This document shows positions 33,351 through 42,495 of a stretch of DNA of 64,000 nucleotides, in pieces (positions within the stretch are counted from its first letter, which is position 1; each line of letters starts with the position of its first letter). The position numbers and the translations under genes were made by a program. Source of the DNA: Pyruvatibacter mobilis (GTDB lineage Bacteria; Pseudomonadota; Alphaproteobacteria; CGMCC-115125); assembly GCF_012848855.1 (NCBI RefSeq), contig NZ_CP051630.1:1-64000 (forward strand). Direction: 5' to 3'. The notes under the pieces are model-generated. The model was not told where the DNA came from, searched no databases, and saw only the letters and a program-made list of their open reading frames with translations.

Positions 33351-35138
33351 ATGCGTGACAACGAGCGGGACAATGGAGCCGGTGCTGCAAGAATGGCAGC
33401 CCACTCCCCGGACGGCGCCACAGCTGCGGCTGGTGCAGCTGCCGACCGCCTGCGCGCGCTCAGCGCTGCGGGCATCTCCCTTTATGAGTGGGATGTGCAG
33501 AGCGACGTCATTACCTGGGACGCCACCGCGCATGCCTTGTTCGGACTTGCGGTGGACCCGGCACTCGCGCGGCATCTGGATACCGGCAGGGCCTATGCGC
33601 GGCTGATCGACCCTGACGCCGGTACGGCGCGCTATGACGCGGTGATGGCGAGCGACAAGATTGATCGCGGCGACGGGGTGTCTTTTCAGTGTGAATACGC
33701 GGTGCAGCTTCCGGGTATGGAGCATGCGGTATGGGTGGAAGACGCCGGTATCTGGTATGCCGGTGAAACGGGGCGGCCGGGGCGCGTGGTTGGTGCGGTA
33801 CGCAATGTGTCCGAGCGTAAACGATCCATCCGCAAGCTGACTTACCTGGCGAGCTATGACGAGCTAACCGGTAATGTGAACCGGGCACGTCTGCGGGAAG
33901 TGCTGTCGCAGACGATTGCCTATGGCGAGCGTTTTGACCGGACCTCGGCGTTTCTGATGGCCGGCATCGACAATCTGGCAATGATCAATGAGGCCTACGG
34001 GTTCGACGTGGCGGACCAGGTGATTGTTGCCGTGTCGCAGCGGCTGCGCGAGGAGCTACGTCAGGCAGACATTCTGGGCCGCGTTGCCGGCAACAAATTC
34101 GGTATCATTCTATCAAACTGCCGCGAGGAGCAGATCGTGACCACGGCTGAACGGCTGATGGATTGCGTGCGCGGCAAGGTGATCGATACGGGGGCGGGGC
34201 CAGTCTCCGCAACCATCTCCATCGGGTGTGTCTCGATCCCGCGCTGTGCGCATAACGCGACCGAAGCGCTGTCCCGGGCGGAGGAGACCCTTGACGCCGC
34301 CAAGGCAACGCGGCGCGGCGCCTATGCGCTCTACCAGCTATCGGAGCAGCGTGAGTCCCGCCGTAAGCGGAATATCCAGCTTGCTGATCAGATCGTGGCG
34401 GCGCTCAAGGAGGACCGCCTGCTTCTGGCCTATCAGCCGATCATCGCTGCGAAGACAGGCGAAGCTGAGCTGCATGAGGCGCTCCTGCGTATGCGCCGTC
34501 CCGGTGGCGAGATCGTATCGGCAGGTGAATTCATTCCGGTCGCCGAGCAGCTGGGGCTGGCGCGGCTGATCGATCACCGGGTGCTGGAGCTTGCGGTCCG
34601 CACATTGCGGACATATCCGTCGGCTCATCTGGCTATCAATGTCTCCGGCATGACGGCGGTCGATCGCAGCTGGATCGATGCGATGACGGCCTTTGCGGCA
34701 GAGACGCCGGACATCACCTCACGCCTGATCGTCGAGATCACCGAAACGGTCGCCCTGCATGAGCTTGAAGAGTCCGCCCGCTTCGTGCGCGACCTGCGGA
34801 GCCTGGGGTGCCGGGTGGCGATTGATGATTTCGGGGCAGGCTATACGTCGTTCCGCAATCTGAAGGCGCTGGATGTCGATATGGTCAAGATCGACGGCTC
34901 CTTCGTGAAGGGGCTGGTGCGCAGCCGCGACGACCAGCTTTTCGTCCAGACGCTGGTGCACCTGGCCAAGAACTTCAACCTGCCGGTGGTGGCTGAGTGG
35001 GTGGGCAATGAAGATGAGGTGACTCTGCTGCGCGCCTATGGCGTCGATTACCTGCAGGGTTTCTTCCTCGGTGAACCGGTGATCGAAGCGCCGTGGTCAC
35101 AGACGAGCGCGACATCCGCCTCTGCTGTCAGCGCCTGA
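33351..35138 (+). CDS. PAS–GGDEF(degenerate)–EAL protein, likely cyclic-di-GMP phosphodiesterase
   Basis: 595 residues from ATG 33351. A PAS-like sensor (about 35–155: SLYEWDVQSDVITWDATAHALFG) precedes a GGDEF domain (about 160–335) whose catalytic motif is GNKF in RVAGNKFGIIL, so cyclase activity is unlikely. The EAL domain (about 345–585) keeps HEALLRMRR, LAINVSG, VEITETVA, AIDDFGAGYTSFRNL, MVKIDGSFV, and GVDYLQGFFLG, that is the Glu, Asn, Asp-Asp, Lys and Gln positions needed for metal binding and hydrolysis of cyclic-di-GMP. No membrane segment. The GGDEF part may serve as a GTP-binding allosteric domain, as known for other proteins of this type. Confidence 0.88.
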   Translation: MRDNERDNGAGAARMAAHSPDGATAAAGAAADRLRALSAAGISLYEWDVQSDVITWDATAHALFGLAVDPALARHLDTGRAYARLIDPDAGTARYDAVMASDKIDRGDGVSFQCEYAVQLPGMEHAVWVEDAGIWYAGETGRPGRVVGAVRNVSERKRSIRKLTYLASYDELTGNVNRARLREVLSQTIAYGERFDRTSAFLMAGIDNLAMINEAYGFDVADQVIVAVSQRLREELRQADILGRVAGNKFGIILSNCREEQIVTTAERLMDCVRGKVIDTGAGPVSATISIGCVSIPRCAHNATEALSRAEETLDAAKATRRGAYALYQLSEQRESRRKRNIQLADQIVAALKEDRLLLAYQPIIAAKTGEAELHEALLRMRRPGGEIVSAGEFIPVAEQLGLARLIDHRVLELAVRTLRTYPSAHLAINVSGMTAVDRSWIDAMTAFAAETPDITSRLIVEITETVALHELEESARFVRDLRSLGCRVAIDDFGAGYTSFRNLKALDVDMVKIDGSFVKGLVRSRDDQLFVQTLVHLAKNFNLPVVAEWVGNEDEVTLLRAYGVDYLQGFFLGEPVIEAPWSQTSATSASAVSA

Positions 35139-35154
35139 GCTCCGCCCGGACAGT

Positions 35155-35763
35155 CTATTTTTTCTTGTTGCCGGACAGGGCATCGAGCTGGCGCTGCATA
35201 TCGACCATCTGCTGCTGCAGGCTTTCGATCTTGGCGTCTTTCTCAGCGGTGTCGTCGTCAGAGGCGTCAGCGTCCTGATGGCGCGCTTCGGCCTGCTGTG
35301 ACGCAAAGGGGTTGAGGGCGCGGACGGCACCCTCAATGGCCGCCACATTTCCCCGCACTTGTTCTTCGAGCGCATGCATGCGCTCCTCGCCAACGGCGCT
35401 TGCCAGCCTTCCACGCAGGCGCTCCTGCTCCTTGGCGAAATTCTCGAGGCTCAATTCCAGGAAGCCGGGGACGGCGGCCTGCATGCTGTCGCCATAGAAC
35501 TTGATGAGCTGGCGCATGAAGCGGACGGGCAACAGGCTCTGGCCGCCTTTCGCCTCTTCCTCGAAAATGATCTGTGTAAGGACAGACCGGGTGATGTCCT
35601 CACTGGTCTTTGCGTCGATGACCACGAAATCCTGGTTCTGTCGCACCATGTCGGCCAGATGGTCCAGCGTCACATAGCTGGAGGTTGCCGTGTTGTAGAG
35701 ACGGCGGTTCGCGTATTTCTTGATGGTGACCGGCTCGTTGCCGGAGGACCGCTTCTTAGCCAC
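35155..35763 (-). CDS. phaR: Polyhydroxyalkanoate synthesis repressor PhaR
   Basis: 202 residues. The N-terminal DNA/PHA-binding domain is intact: VTIKKYANRRLYNTATSSYVT then DFVVIDAKTSEDITRSVLTQII. The middle has FMRQLIKFYGDSMQAAVPGFLE (PHB accumulation regulatory domain), and the C-terminus is a coiled coil rich in Gln and Asp ending in KKK. PhaR represses phasin and PHA genes and is released by binding polymer. phaC/A/B are not in the window. Its stop lies 17 bases from the convergent EAL gene. Confidence 0.93.
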   Translation of the reverse strand: MAKKRSSGNEPVTIKKYANRRLYNTATSSYVTLDHLADMVRQNQDFVVIDAKTSEDITRSVLTQIIFEEEAKGGQSLLPVRFMRQLIKFYGDSMQAAVPGFLELSLENFAKEQERLRGRLASAVGEERMHALEEQVRGNVAAIEGAVRALNPFASQQAEARHQDADASDDDTAEKDAKIESLQQQMVDMQRQLDALSGNKKK

Positions 35764-36012
35764 GTCGCATGCTTTCCGTCGGTTTGAGGGTTCGGGCAGG
35801 TGATGTGCCGGGGCAGGGGAGCCCCGTGCAAATCGGCGCTGCCGAACATTTCGTCACATTCTCGCGTAGCGATGCTGCGATGCGCAAGTGCGGTTGCGAG
35901 GGCGCCCCTGCGGAAAATGCTGCGACTGCGAAGAATATGGCGGGAAACTGCCGGTTTTGACGGCAGATGCGGGGGGTGGCGCTGCCCGTGATCACCCGTT
36001 TCGGCAGGGCGG

Positions 36013-36660
36013 TTACTGGTCTTGCGGTGTGGTTTGCGCGTCGGCATTGGCTTGTGCCGCCAGCAGGGCCTCGTATTCCGCGTCGCGATCCCGGCGGCCA
36101 ATGGCTGGATGAACCCAGTGATCGACCGGGCCGACATCGACATGCACATAGGGCGTGCGGGTCGGGTAGTAGCCGGCGCCGCCGCGATTGAGCTTCCGGG
36201 CCGCCTTGTAGACGGCATCAGGCCGGGCAAAGTCCTGGGTGATATCGATCGCCATGCCGCGCATGTGGAATGAGCCCGGGTCAACCGACGTGGACTGGGC
36301 CGCCAGCCATGCATTGGTGCGCTCGGACCGGAAGGCCGACATGATGTAGATGGGGGCCGATGATGTGGTGAGCTGATCGATGTCCCACAGAAGGTCCATC
36401 AGGGCCGGGCTCATCTCGGTGGTGGTGTTGGTGCGCAGGTCACGCATGAACCACGCCAGGCGCTGGAAGGCGCCTTTCTGGTAGTCGCCGTCGGCCCAAT
36501 AGGTGATTTTGAGCTTCTCACCCGAATTCAGGCTCTGCATGCGCAGGGTGCGCTTGTAGGGGGCGTCAGCCCGCAGGATTGCGGGTGCGCTGACGAGCCC
36601 TGTGGCAAGGCCCAGCGTTGCAGCGGCGGACGTCTTGATGAGCGTGCGGCGGGTGGTCAT
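36013..36660 (-). CDS. DUF882 (YcbK-like) peptidase-type protein with Tat signal
   Basis: 215 residues. The N-terminus TTRRTLIKTSAAATLGLATG is a twin-arginine export signal (residues 2–30, cleavage likely near ILRADA). The body has SAFRSERTNAWL, SFHMRGMAIDIT (His and Asp) and YVHVDVGPVDHWVH, the zinc-ligand pattern of the M15-like DUF882 family, whose YcbK/MepK member cleaves peptidoglycan cross-links. Likely a periplasmic cell-wall hydrolase. It lies 36 bases upstream of nothing on the same strand except the deacetylase gene before it (36697), so the two may form one transcript. Confidence 0.85.
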   Translation of the reverse strand: MTTRRTLIKTSAAATLGLATGLVSAPAILRADAPYKRTLRMQSLNSGEKLKITYWADGDYQKGAFQRLAWFMRDLRTNTTTEMSPALMDLLWDIDQLTTSSAPIYIMSAFRSERTNAWLAAQSTSVDPGSFHMRGMAIDITQDFARPDAVYKAARKLNRGGAGYYPTRTPYVHVDVGPVDHWVHPAIGRRDRDAEYEALLAAQANADAQTTPQDQ

Positions 36661-36696
36661 CGGTCAGAGGTCTCGAAGCTTGAATGCGATGTGGCT

Positions 36697-37635
36697 TCAG
36701 TTTGCCACGGAGGGGCGAAGGGTGGGTGACGTATCGGTCACAGGCTGGCGCTCGGTTGCCGACAATTGGGGAGAAGAAGGCCTGGCACCGATGGCGCTTG
36801 CGGCGAGTTCTGGCTGGCCAGGTCTGGCATGGCCGCGAGGCACCATATGCACCGCCTGATAGCCGCGGCGCGCCAGTTCATCCAGGATCTTTTCCAGCAT
36901 GGTGGACGTGCGGTGATGGGTGTCATGGAAGATGACGATGCCCGAACCCTTGTACTCGATCATCCGCAGGGCGCGCTTGTAGAGCGTCCAGGGGGAGATG
37001 CGGCGCCAGTCGTCCGTGCCCATGTCGCAGGAGAAGGTCGCAATGTCATTTGCCGCGAGATAGCGGCGCAGGCGGCTTGTGTGGTTGAGGCCCGGAAACC
37101 GGAAGAAGGGCGCGACCCGGGCGGGCCGCCCTTCCAGGTCCTCAAGCCCGGCAAGGGCTGCACGGGTTGCCCCGATACCGCGGTCGATCTGCCGGACGGA
37201 TGCCTTGTAGGACATGCGCGAGAGGATGGGATGGGACCAGGTGTGCGTGGCGATGGTATGCCCGCGCGCCCAGGCATCGCGCACAATCTCTGGGTGCAGT
37301 TCCGCGTAGCGGCCGACAACGAAGAACGTCGCCTTGATGCAGTGACGGTCCAGCACGTCCAGTATCTTTGGCGTGTGCTCCGGGTTTGGGCCGTCGTCGA
37401 AAGTGAAGATGATCTCCTTCGGGCGCAGCGGCAGGGTGGACCGGTATTGCATGGTGCCGAAATCCGCCCCGCCAGTCGTATCCACTTCAATTGTGCGGGC
37501 GGTGCCCATGGCGCCGGGCTTGCCGTTGCAGGCGGGCGTATCTGCCAGCGCCGGAACGGCTGCAATGGCTGCAAGAAATCCCAACGCCGGTGCGGCCCTG
37601 CGCGCCAGATCAAGAAGTCTGAAATGTCCCGGCAT
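36697..37635 (-). CDS. Polysaccharide deacetylase (NodB homology, CE4) with signal peptide
   Basis: 312 residues from ATG 37635 (preceded by GGGGGGC). A Sec signal peptide covers about residues 1–32 (APALGFLAAIAAVPALADT). NodB motifs: TFDDGPNPEHT (catalytic Asp, metal Asp), THTWSHP (metal His pair), FFRFPGLNH (Arg) and IVIFHDTHHRT (catalytic His). It should remove N- or O-acetyl groups from a glycan in the periplasm, for example peptidoglycan or exported polysaccharide. The C-terminal 40 residues are low-complexity. Confidence 0.88.
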   Translation of the reverse strand: MPGHFRLLDLARRAAPALGFLAAIAAVPALADTPACNGKPGAMGTARTIEVDTTGGADFGTMQYRSTLPLRPKEIIFTFDDGPNPEHTPKILDVLDRHCIKATFFVVGRYAELHPEIVRDAWARGHTIATHTWSHPILSRMSYKASVRQIDRGIGATRAALAGLEDLEGRPARVAPFFRFPGLNHTSRLRRYLAANDIATFSCDMGTDDWRRISPWTLYKRALRMIEYKGSGIVIFHDTHHRTSTMLEKILDELARRGYQAVHMVPRGHARPGQPELAASAIGARPSSPQLSATERQPVTDTSPTLRPSVAN

Positions 37636-37746
37636 GACGCCGCCCCCCGGATGTCCCCTGACGGGACTATAGATCAAGGAAGCAACAAATCGGAGTCGGC
37701 GCCACCGGAAGGCTTAACCGTTGGGACGGACGCCCTGCGGCAGTCG

Positions 37747-38184
37747 TCACCCGCCCGCCGGACGCGGTTTGGGGTGCCAGTCGGGTGGTGCCATTTCGAA
37801 CTGGGCAAACTCAAAGCCGGGCGCGACAGTACAGCCACACAGGGTCCAGGTGCCGAGTGATTCAGCAGTCTGCCAGTGACCGGCGGGGACAATGGCCTGG
37901 GGGCGCTGACCTGCCGAAAGCTCCGGGCCGAGGCGAAAGGCTTCGGCGTCATGACCATCAGGGGAAATGGTCAGCGCCAGCGGGCCACCGCCATACCAGT
38001 GCCAGACCTCGGCAGCATCCAGCACCCGGTGCCAGTGGGAGACATCACCTGCTTCCAGCAGATAGTAGATCGCGGTTGAATGCCCGCGCGGGCTGCCGGC
38101 GGTATCGCGGAAAGTCTCGCGGAACCAGCCGCCTTCAGGGTGCGGAGCCAAGTCCAGCGCCTTGATGATGTCCTGAGCATTCAT
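37747..38184 (-). CDS. Cupin family protein, DUF985
   Basis: 145 residues: HPEGGWFRETFRD, STAIYYLLEAGDVSHWHRV, EVWHWYGGGPLAL and GTWTLCGCTVAPGFEFAQFE match the DUF985 cupin family, with His residues placed to bind a metal. Biochemical role unknown to me. It ends a unit with gloB (15-base gap). Confidence 0.85.
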   Translation of the reverse strand: MNAQDIIKALDLAPHPEGGWFRETFRDTAGSPRGHSTAIYYLLEAGDVSHWHRVLDAAEVWHWYGGGPLALTISPDGHDAEAFRLGPELSAGQRPQAIVPAGHWQTAESLGTWTLCGCTVAPGFEFAQFEMAPPDWHPKPRPAGG

Positions 38185-38199
38185 GGGTGCCTCGGGCCT

Positions 38200-38970
38200 T
38201 CAGAAATTGTCCTTCAGTTCGCGGGTCTTTGCGAAGACATCCACGAGGTCCGCGCCTTCAAGGCCCACGGTTTCCTGCAGGTTCGGGCTCTGCGGCCTCA
38301 GGAAGGGGTTTGTCGCCTTTTCAAGGCCGATGGTCGTCGGCACGGTCGGTTTGCCCTCCCGGCGCAGTTCGTCAATCTGCCGCGCTCGGCTTGCCAGCGC
38401 CTCGTTCCCGGGTTCGACGGACAGGGCGAACTTTGCATTGGCCTGGGTATATTCGTGGGCGCAATAGACCGTGGTGGCGTCCGGCAGGGCGGCTAGCTTC
38501 GACAGGCTCTCCCACATCTGGGGCGGGGTGCCCTCGAAGATACGGCCGCAGCCGAGCGCGAACAGGCTGTCGCCGACAAAGGCGATGCCAGCCTCATCGA
38601 AATAGTAGGCAATGTGGCCCACTGTGTGGCCGGGGACGCCGATGACCTTTGTCTTCACATCTCCGAACTCGACGGTATCGCCGTCACCCACGGCGCGGTC
38701 GATGCCCGGGATTTTCGATGCTTCGTCCCTGGGGCCGATGACCGTGCAGCCGGTCCGCGTTTTCAGCTCCTGATTGCCGCCGGCATGGTCGAAATGGTGG
38801 TGGGTGTTGAGAATGTGGGTCAGGCGCCAGCCCTTTTCGTCCAGCGCCTTGAGGATCGGCTCCACTTCCGGGGTGTCGATGGTCGCCGTCTCCCCGGTCT
38901 TCTGCGAATGGAGCAGGTAGCCGTAATTGTCGGAGAGGCAGGGAATCTGGTGGACGATGAGATCGCTCAT
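38200..38970 (-). CDS. gloB: Hydroxyacylglutathione hydrolase (glyoxalase II)
   Basis: 256 residues, metallo-beta-lactamase fold. NTHHHFDHAGGNQEL supplies the HxHxDH metal motif (about residues 57–71), GHTVGHIAYYF the third His, FVGDSLFALGCGRIFEGT the bridging Asp, and CAHEYTQANAKFAL the later His plus the glyoxalase II-specific helix. It hydrolyses S-lactoylglutathione to lactate and glutathione. It is transcribed divergently from a methyltransferase gene at 39134, an arrangement common in alphaproteobacteria. Confidence 0.94.
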   Translation of the reverse strand: MSDLIVHQIPCLSDNYGYLLHSQKTGETATIDTPEVEPILKALDEKGWRLTHILNTHHHFDHAGGNQELKTRTGCTVIGPRDEASKIPGIDRAVGDGDTVEFGDVKTKVIGVPGHTVGHIAYYFDEAGIAFVGDSLFALGCGRIFEGTPPQMWESLSKLAALPDATTVYCAHEYTQANAKFALSVEPGNEALASRARQIDELRREGKPTVPTTIGLEKATNPFLRPQSPNLQETVGLEGADLVDVFAKTRELKDNF

Positions 38971-39133
38971 GGGGGCGCTCCTTAAGACGCGAGGGGCTCG
39001 CTCTCTTGGGGTAGGGGAGAGATTGGCTGCAGCCTAGGGCGGCGGGCCTGTTTTTTCAAAGGCAGCTCTCAAGTGGGGGCATCAGGGCTTTGCGGCAACG
39101 ACCTTGCAACGCATCTCTGGTAGGTTTCCCGCC

Positions 39134-39910
39134 ATGCATCTCGATGTCGTTGATCTCAGGGATTTCTACGGTCTGCCGCTGGGCAGGGTGGCGCGGCGGC
39201 TTGTCGGCCATGCGGTGCGGCGGGTGTGGCCGAACGTGGCCGGCATGAATGTGGCCGGGCTTGGTTACGCAACACCCTATCTGGGGCAATTCCGGGATGA
39301 GGCCGCGCGTGTGGTGGCCCTTATGCCGGCGCAGCAGGGCGTGCTGCATTGGCCGCGCCAGGGACGCATGCTGACAGGCCTCGTGGATGAGGTGTGTCTG
39401 CCGCTGGCGGATGCATCCGTGGACAGGCTGTTGCTGGTGCATCACCTGGAAGGTGCCGATCAGTTGCGTCCGGCCCTGCGGGAAGCCTGGCGGGTGCTGG
39501 CACCCGGCGGGCGTATTCTTATTGTTGCGGCCAACCGGCGCGGAATGTGGGCGCGTATCGAATCAACGCCATTCGGCCATGGGCAGCCCTTTTCGCGCGG
39601 ACAGCTGGTGTCGCTGCTGCGGCAGAGCATGTTCACGCCTGTCGAGTGGGGCTCTGCGCTGTTCATGCCGCCTGTGGGCTGGCGGGTGTTCATGCGCTCG
39701 GCTGTGGCGTGGGAGCGCCTCGGGGCTACTCTCTGGCCGCGGTTCTCAGGCGTCATCCTCGTGGAGGCGACCAAGCAGATCTATGCACCCACCGGTCACC
39801 GGGAGCGCGCCCGGCGGCGGCTGCCGCTTGTGGCGCCGGTGGCGAGCCCCGCCCCGGCCCGCAGCTTCCGCGATGGTGCCGCCACATACGGGGATGCTTG
39901 CCGAGACTAG
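39134..39910 (+). CDS. SAM-dependent methyltransferase-like protein
   Basis: 258 residues from ATG 39134 (AGG eight bases upstream). The first motif is replaced: DFYGLPLGRVARRLVGHAV leads to GLGYATPYLGQF in the place of the usual GxGxG loop, followed by VCLPLADASVDRLLLVHHLEGAD (motif II region) and VLAPGGRILIVAANRRGMWAR (motif III). Found next to gloB in many alphaproteobacteria. Substrate unknown. The C-terminal 40 residues are basic (HRERARRRL). Confidence 0.78.
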   Translation: MHLDVVDLRDFYGLPLGRVARRLVGHAVRRVWPNVAGMNVAGLGYATPYLGQFRDEAARVVALMPAQQGVLHWPRQGRMLTGLVDEVCLPLADASVDRLLLVHHLEGADQLRPALREAWRVLAPGGRILIVAANRRGMWARIESTPFGHGQPFSRGQLVSLLRQSMFTPVEWGSALFMPPVGWRVFMRSAVAWERLGATLWPRFSGVILVEATKQIYAPTGHRERARRRLPLVAPVASPAPARSFRDGAATYGDACRD

Positions 39911-39977
39911 ATGCGGGTTTTAGGTTTGGCGCCACATACCGTTGCAGCACAAACCAACAACCAAGGGACACGCCCCC

Positions 39978-40322
39978 ATGCGCATGGTCACCGCCATCAT
40001 CAAACCCTCCCGGATCGACGAGGTGCTTAACGCGCTCTCGGGTATCGGCATCCAGGGCCTCACCGTCACCGAGGTGAAGGGCTATGGCCGACAGAAGGGC
40101 CAGACCGAAGTCTATCGCGGCGCTGAGTATATCGTGCAGCTGGTGCCGAAGGTGCGTGTCGACGTGGCATGCCATGATGCCATGGCTGACAAGATCGTTG
40201 ATGCCATCGCGGGCGCCGCGAAAACGGGCAAGATCGGCGACGGCAAGATCTTTGTCAGTGACCTGATGTCCGCCATGCGCATCCGCACGGGCGAATCCGG
40301 AAACGAGGCGATCAACGGCTGA
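39978..40322 (+). CDS. glnB: Nitrogen regulatory protein P-II
   Basis: 114 residues from ATG 39978 (AAGGGA upstream). MRMVTAIIKPSRIDEV, the T-loop GYGRQKGQTEVYRGAEY with the uridylylation Tyr at 51, and GKIGDGKIFVSDL are complete P-II signatures. It signals nitrogen and 2-oxoglutarate status to targets such as NtrB and GlnE. Neither glnA nor amtB adjoins it here, so the paralogue identity (GlnB or GlnK) is unresolved. Confidence 0.92.
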   Translation: MRMVTAIIKPSRIDEVLNALSGIGIQGLTVTEVKGYGRQKGQTEVYRGAEYIVQLVPKVRVDVACHDAMADKIVDAIAGAAKTGKIGDGKIFVSDLMSAMRIRTGESGNEAING

Positions 40323-40354
40323 TGCCCGGCAGGCTGCGCGTCGGTGACGCGTGG

Positions 40355-40990
40355 CTAGCGGCTTCTCAGAAGGAAAATGGCCTGTTCGGCGGTGGCGTTC
40401 CCCCACCAGCCGGGCGGGCCATTTTTTGTGTCCGCCGACCCGTTCATCCCCAGCAGCACAGTGGTTTCCACCCGGGCGCCCAGGACATCGCACAGGGCAG
40501 TGAAGTCACGCAGGGTGCACAGGTGGATGTTGGGGGTTTCCCACCATTCATAGCCCAAGGCCGGGGTGACCGGCATGCGGCCATGCAGGGCCAGATGAGC
40601 GCGCACTTTCCAATGGCCGAAATTGGGGAAGGAGACGATCACCCGTTCACCGATGCGCAGCATCTGCGTCAGCACTTCGCGCGGGTTCTGGGTAGCCTGG
40701 ATGGTTTGCGACAGCACGACGAAATCGAAAGCGCGGTCGGGGTAGTCTTCGAGGTCCGTGTCGGCGTCGCCCTGAATGACCGACAGGCCTCGGGCCACGC
40801 AGGCATTCACGCCCGTCTGCGATAGTTCCAAGCCGCGACCGTCTACCTTGCGTTCATCGCGCAGGATTTCGAGCAGGTGGCCGTCTCCGCACCCCACATC
40901 CAGCACGCGTGCACCGGGTGTCACCAGGTCGGCGATGCGGGCCAGGTCAGCGCGGGTGGCGCGGGGCGGGGCGGGCATAGCGGCAGCCAT
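40355..40990 (-). CDS. metW: Methionine biosynthesis protein MetW
   Basis: 211 residues: VLDVGCGDGHLLEIL (SAM-binding motif I, about residues 29–43), GLELSQTGVNACVARGLSVIQGD, LSQTIQATQNPREVL and FPNFGHWKVRAHL are specific to MetW. It lies 16 bases after metX; MetX–MetW work together in homoserine acylation in many alphaproteobacteria. Predicted cytoplasmic. Confidence 0.93.
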   Translation of the reverse strand: MAAAMPAPPRATRADLARIADLVTPGARVLDVGCGDGHLLEILRDERKVDGRGLELSQTGVNACVARGLSVIQGDADTDLEDYPDRAFDFVVLSQTIQATQNPREVLTQMLRIGERVIVSFPNFGHWKVRAHLALHGRMPVTPALGYEWWETPNIHLCTLRDFTALCDVLGARVETTVLLGMNGSADTKNGPPGWWGNATAEQAIFLLRSR

Positions 40991-41006
40991 CGATCCGTCC
41001 CCGTTC

Positions 41007-42203
41007 CTAAAGGCCGCGGGCGCGGGCAGAGGCGCCGATGAAGCCGAGAATGGTGTCGTGCAGTTCCGGCTCGTCCAGCAGAAAGGCGTCGTGGCCCTTG
41101 TCGCTTTCGATTTCCACGAAACTCACATTGGCAGCCACGGCATTGAGGGCGTGAACCACCTGCCTGCTTTCCGAGGTGGGGTAGAGCCAGTCGCTGGTAA
41201 AGGACGCCACGCAGAACCGGGTCTCGGTGCCGCGGAAGGCATCCGCCAGGGTGCCCGTGTCACAGCCCATGCGGCGGGCGTGATCGGCAGCCAGGTCGAA
41301 GTAATCCATGGCCCGGGTGATGTAGAGGTAGGAATTGGCGTCGAAGCGGTCGACGAAGGTTGAGCCCTGGTAGCGCAGATAGCTTTCGATCTGAAAATCG
41401 GCATCGAAGCCATAGGTCACCGCATCCCGGTCCTGCAGATTGCGGCCGAACTTGCGGTGGAGGGCTGCCTCCGACAGATAGGTAATGTGCGCAGCCATGC
41501 GCGCGACGGCCAGTCCCTTGGACGGATAGGCGTCGCTGCCGTCATAGGCGCCTGCCTGCCAGTTGGGGTCGGCCATGATGGCCTGCCGGCCAACTTCATG
41601 GAACGCAATGTTCTGGGCCGAGTGGCGGGCGGCTGTGGCAATGGGCATCGCTGAGAAGACGCGCTCCGGGTAGGACGCGCACCATTCAAGAACCTGCATG
41701 CCGCCCATCGAGCCGCCGGCCACGCAGAACAGCTGCTCGATGCCGAGCGCTTCAACCAGCATGGCCTGGGCGCGCACCATGTCGCCGATGGTGATCACCG
41801 GGAACTCGAGGCCATAGGGCTTGTCGGTCGCCGGGTTGATGGCTGTGGGGCCCGTCGTGCCCGAACAACCGCCGATCACATTCTGGCAGATGACAAAGAA
41901 GCGGTCCGTGTCGATCGGGCGGCCAGGGCCTACCATGCGGTTCCACCAGCCATCCTTGCCGGTGACCGGGTGTCGGTTGGCCGCGTGCTGGTCGCCTGTC
42001 AGGGCATGGCAGACGAGCACGGCGTTGGATTTGTCAGCGTTGAGTGTGCCGTAGGTCTGGTAGGCGATCTCAACGGGGGCGAGCTTCACGCCGCTGTCGA
42101 GCTGCAGAGGCTGATCCATGCCGAAACGGTGCACACAGGCTTGCGCGCCTGATGCCTGGCCTTCGGTATCGGTAATGGTCTCAGCGTTGGTCATTGCCGC
42201 CAT
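41007..42203 (-). CDS. metX: Homoserine O-acyltransferase MetX
   Basis: 398 residues, alpha/beta hydrolase fold. [11 protein letters not shown] (oxyanion region), [13 protein letters not shown], nucleophile Ser in [14 protein letters not shown], Asp in FTSDWLYPT and His in [10 protein letters not shown] complete the triad. It acylates homoserine with acetyl-CoA (or succinyl-CoA; specificity cannot be read safely from this family) in methionine synthesis. Two ATGs, 42203 and 42194, are possible. A structured leader lies just upstream. Confidence 0.93.
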   Translation of the reverse strand: MAAMTNAETITDTEGQASGAQACVHRFGMDQPLQLDSGVKLAPVEIAYQTYGTLNADKSNAVLVCHALTGDQHAANRHPVTGKDGWWNRMVGPGRPIDTDRFFVICQNVIGGCSGTTGPTAINPATDKPYGLEFPVITIGDMVRAQAMLVEALGIEQLFCVAGGSMGGMQVLEWCASYPERVFSAMPIATAARHSAQNIAFHEVGRQAIMADPNWQAGAYDGSDAYPSKGLAVARMAAHITYLSEAALHRKFGRNLQDRDAVTYGFDADFQIESYLRYQGSTFVDRFDANSYLYITRAMDYFDLAADHARRMGCDTGTLADAFRGTETRFCVASFTSDWLYPTSESRQVVHALNAVAANVSFVEIESDKGHDAFLLDEPELHDTILGFIGASARARGL

Positions 42204-42290
42204 GTAGGGTCGCGCTACCGGACTGTCACCGGCTTAAGGCGCAAGGGTGTCCTGCTTTTCTCAACAAAGCGGGGCAGGTAGCTAGGGAAG
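42204..42290 (-). promoter_or_regulatory. Structured leader of metX with mutually exclusive pairings
   Basis: Read on the minus strand, GCTACC (42282–42277) can pair with GGTAGC (42219–42214), enclosing a hairpin GCTTT…AAAGC and a CCGG…CCGG hairpin. The same GGTAGC region can instead pair with CTAC directly before the start codon (42207–42204). This alternative pairing next to the ribosome binding area suggests regulation of metX translation. It does not match the SAM-II riboswitch pattern as I remember it. Confidence 0.35.
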
Positions 42291-42495
42291 AGGGGGCGTA
42301 TCTGTCAATGGTTTGGGGGTGCCAGGCTGCGTTTGTCGGCTGGCGGCATGGCCCTCTGGTTCGCCGGCGATGTGCCTTTGCCAAGGCAGTTTTCTTTGAT
42401 TTTCATGCTGTCAGCGCCTATTGATACGCGCTTTCCACCCTTGTCTGGCGCATGCTGACTGCCTGCGCGTTCCCGCCTTCAGGGCCCACCGCTTC

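Noticed and set aside
42204-42420. SAM-II riboswitch upstream of metX
   Set aside because: SAM-II is common here in this class, but I could not find its conserved core and pseudoknot pairing; only the different structured leader is reported.
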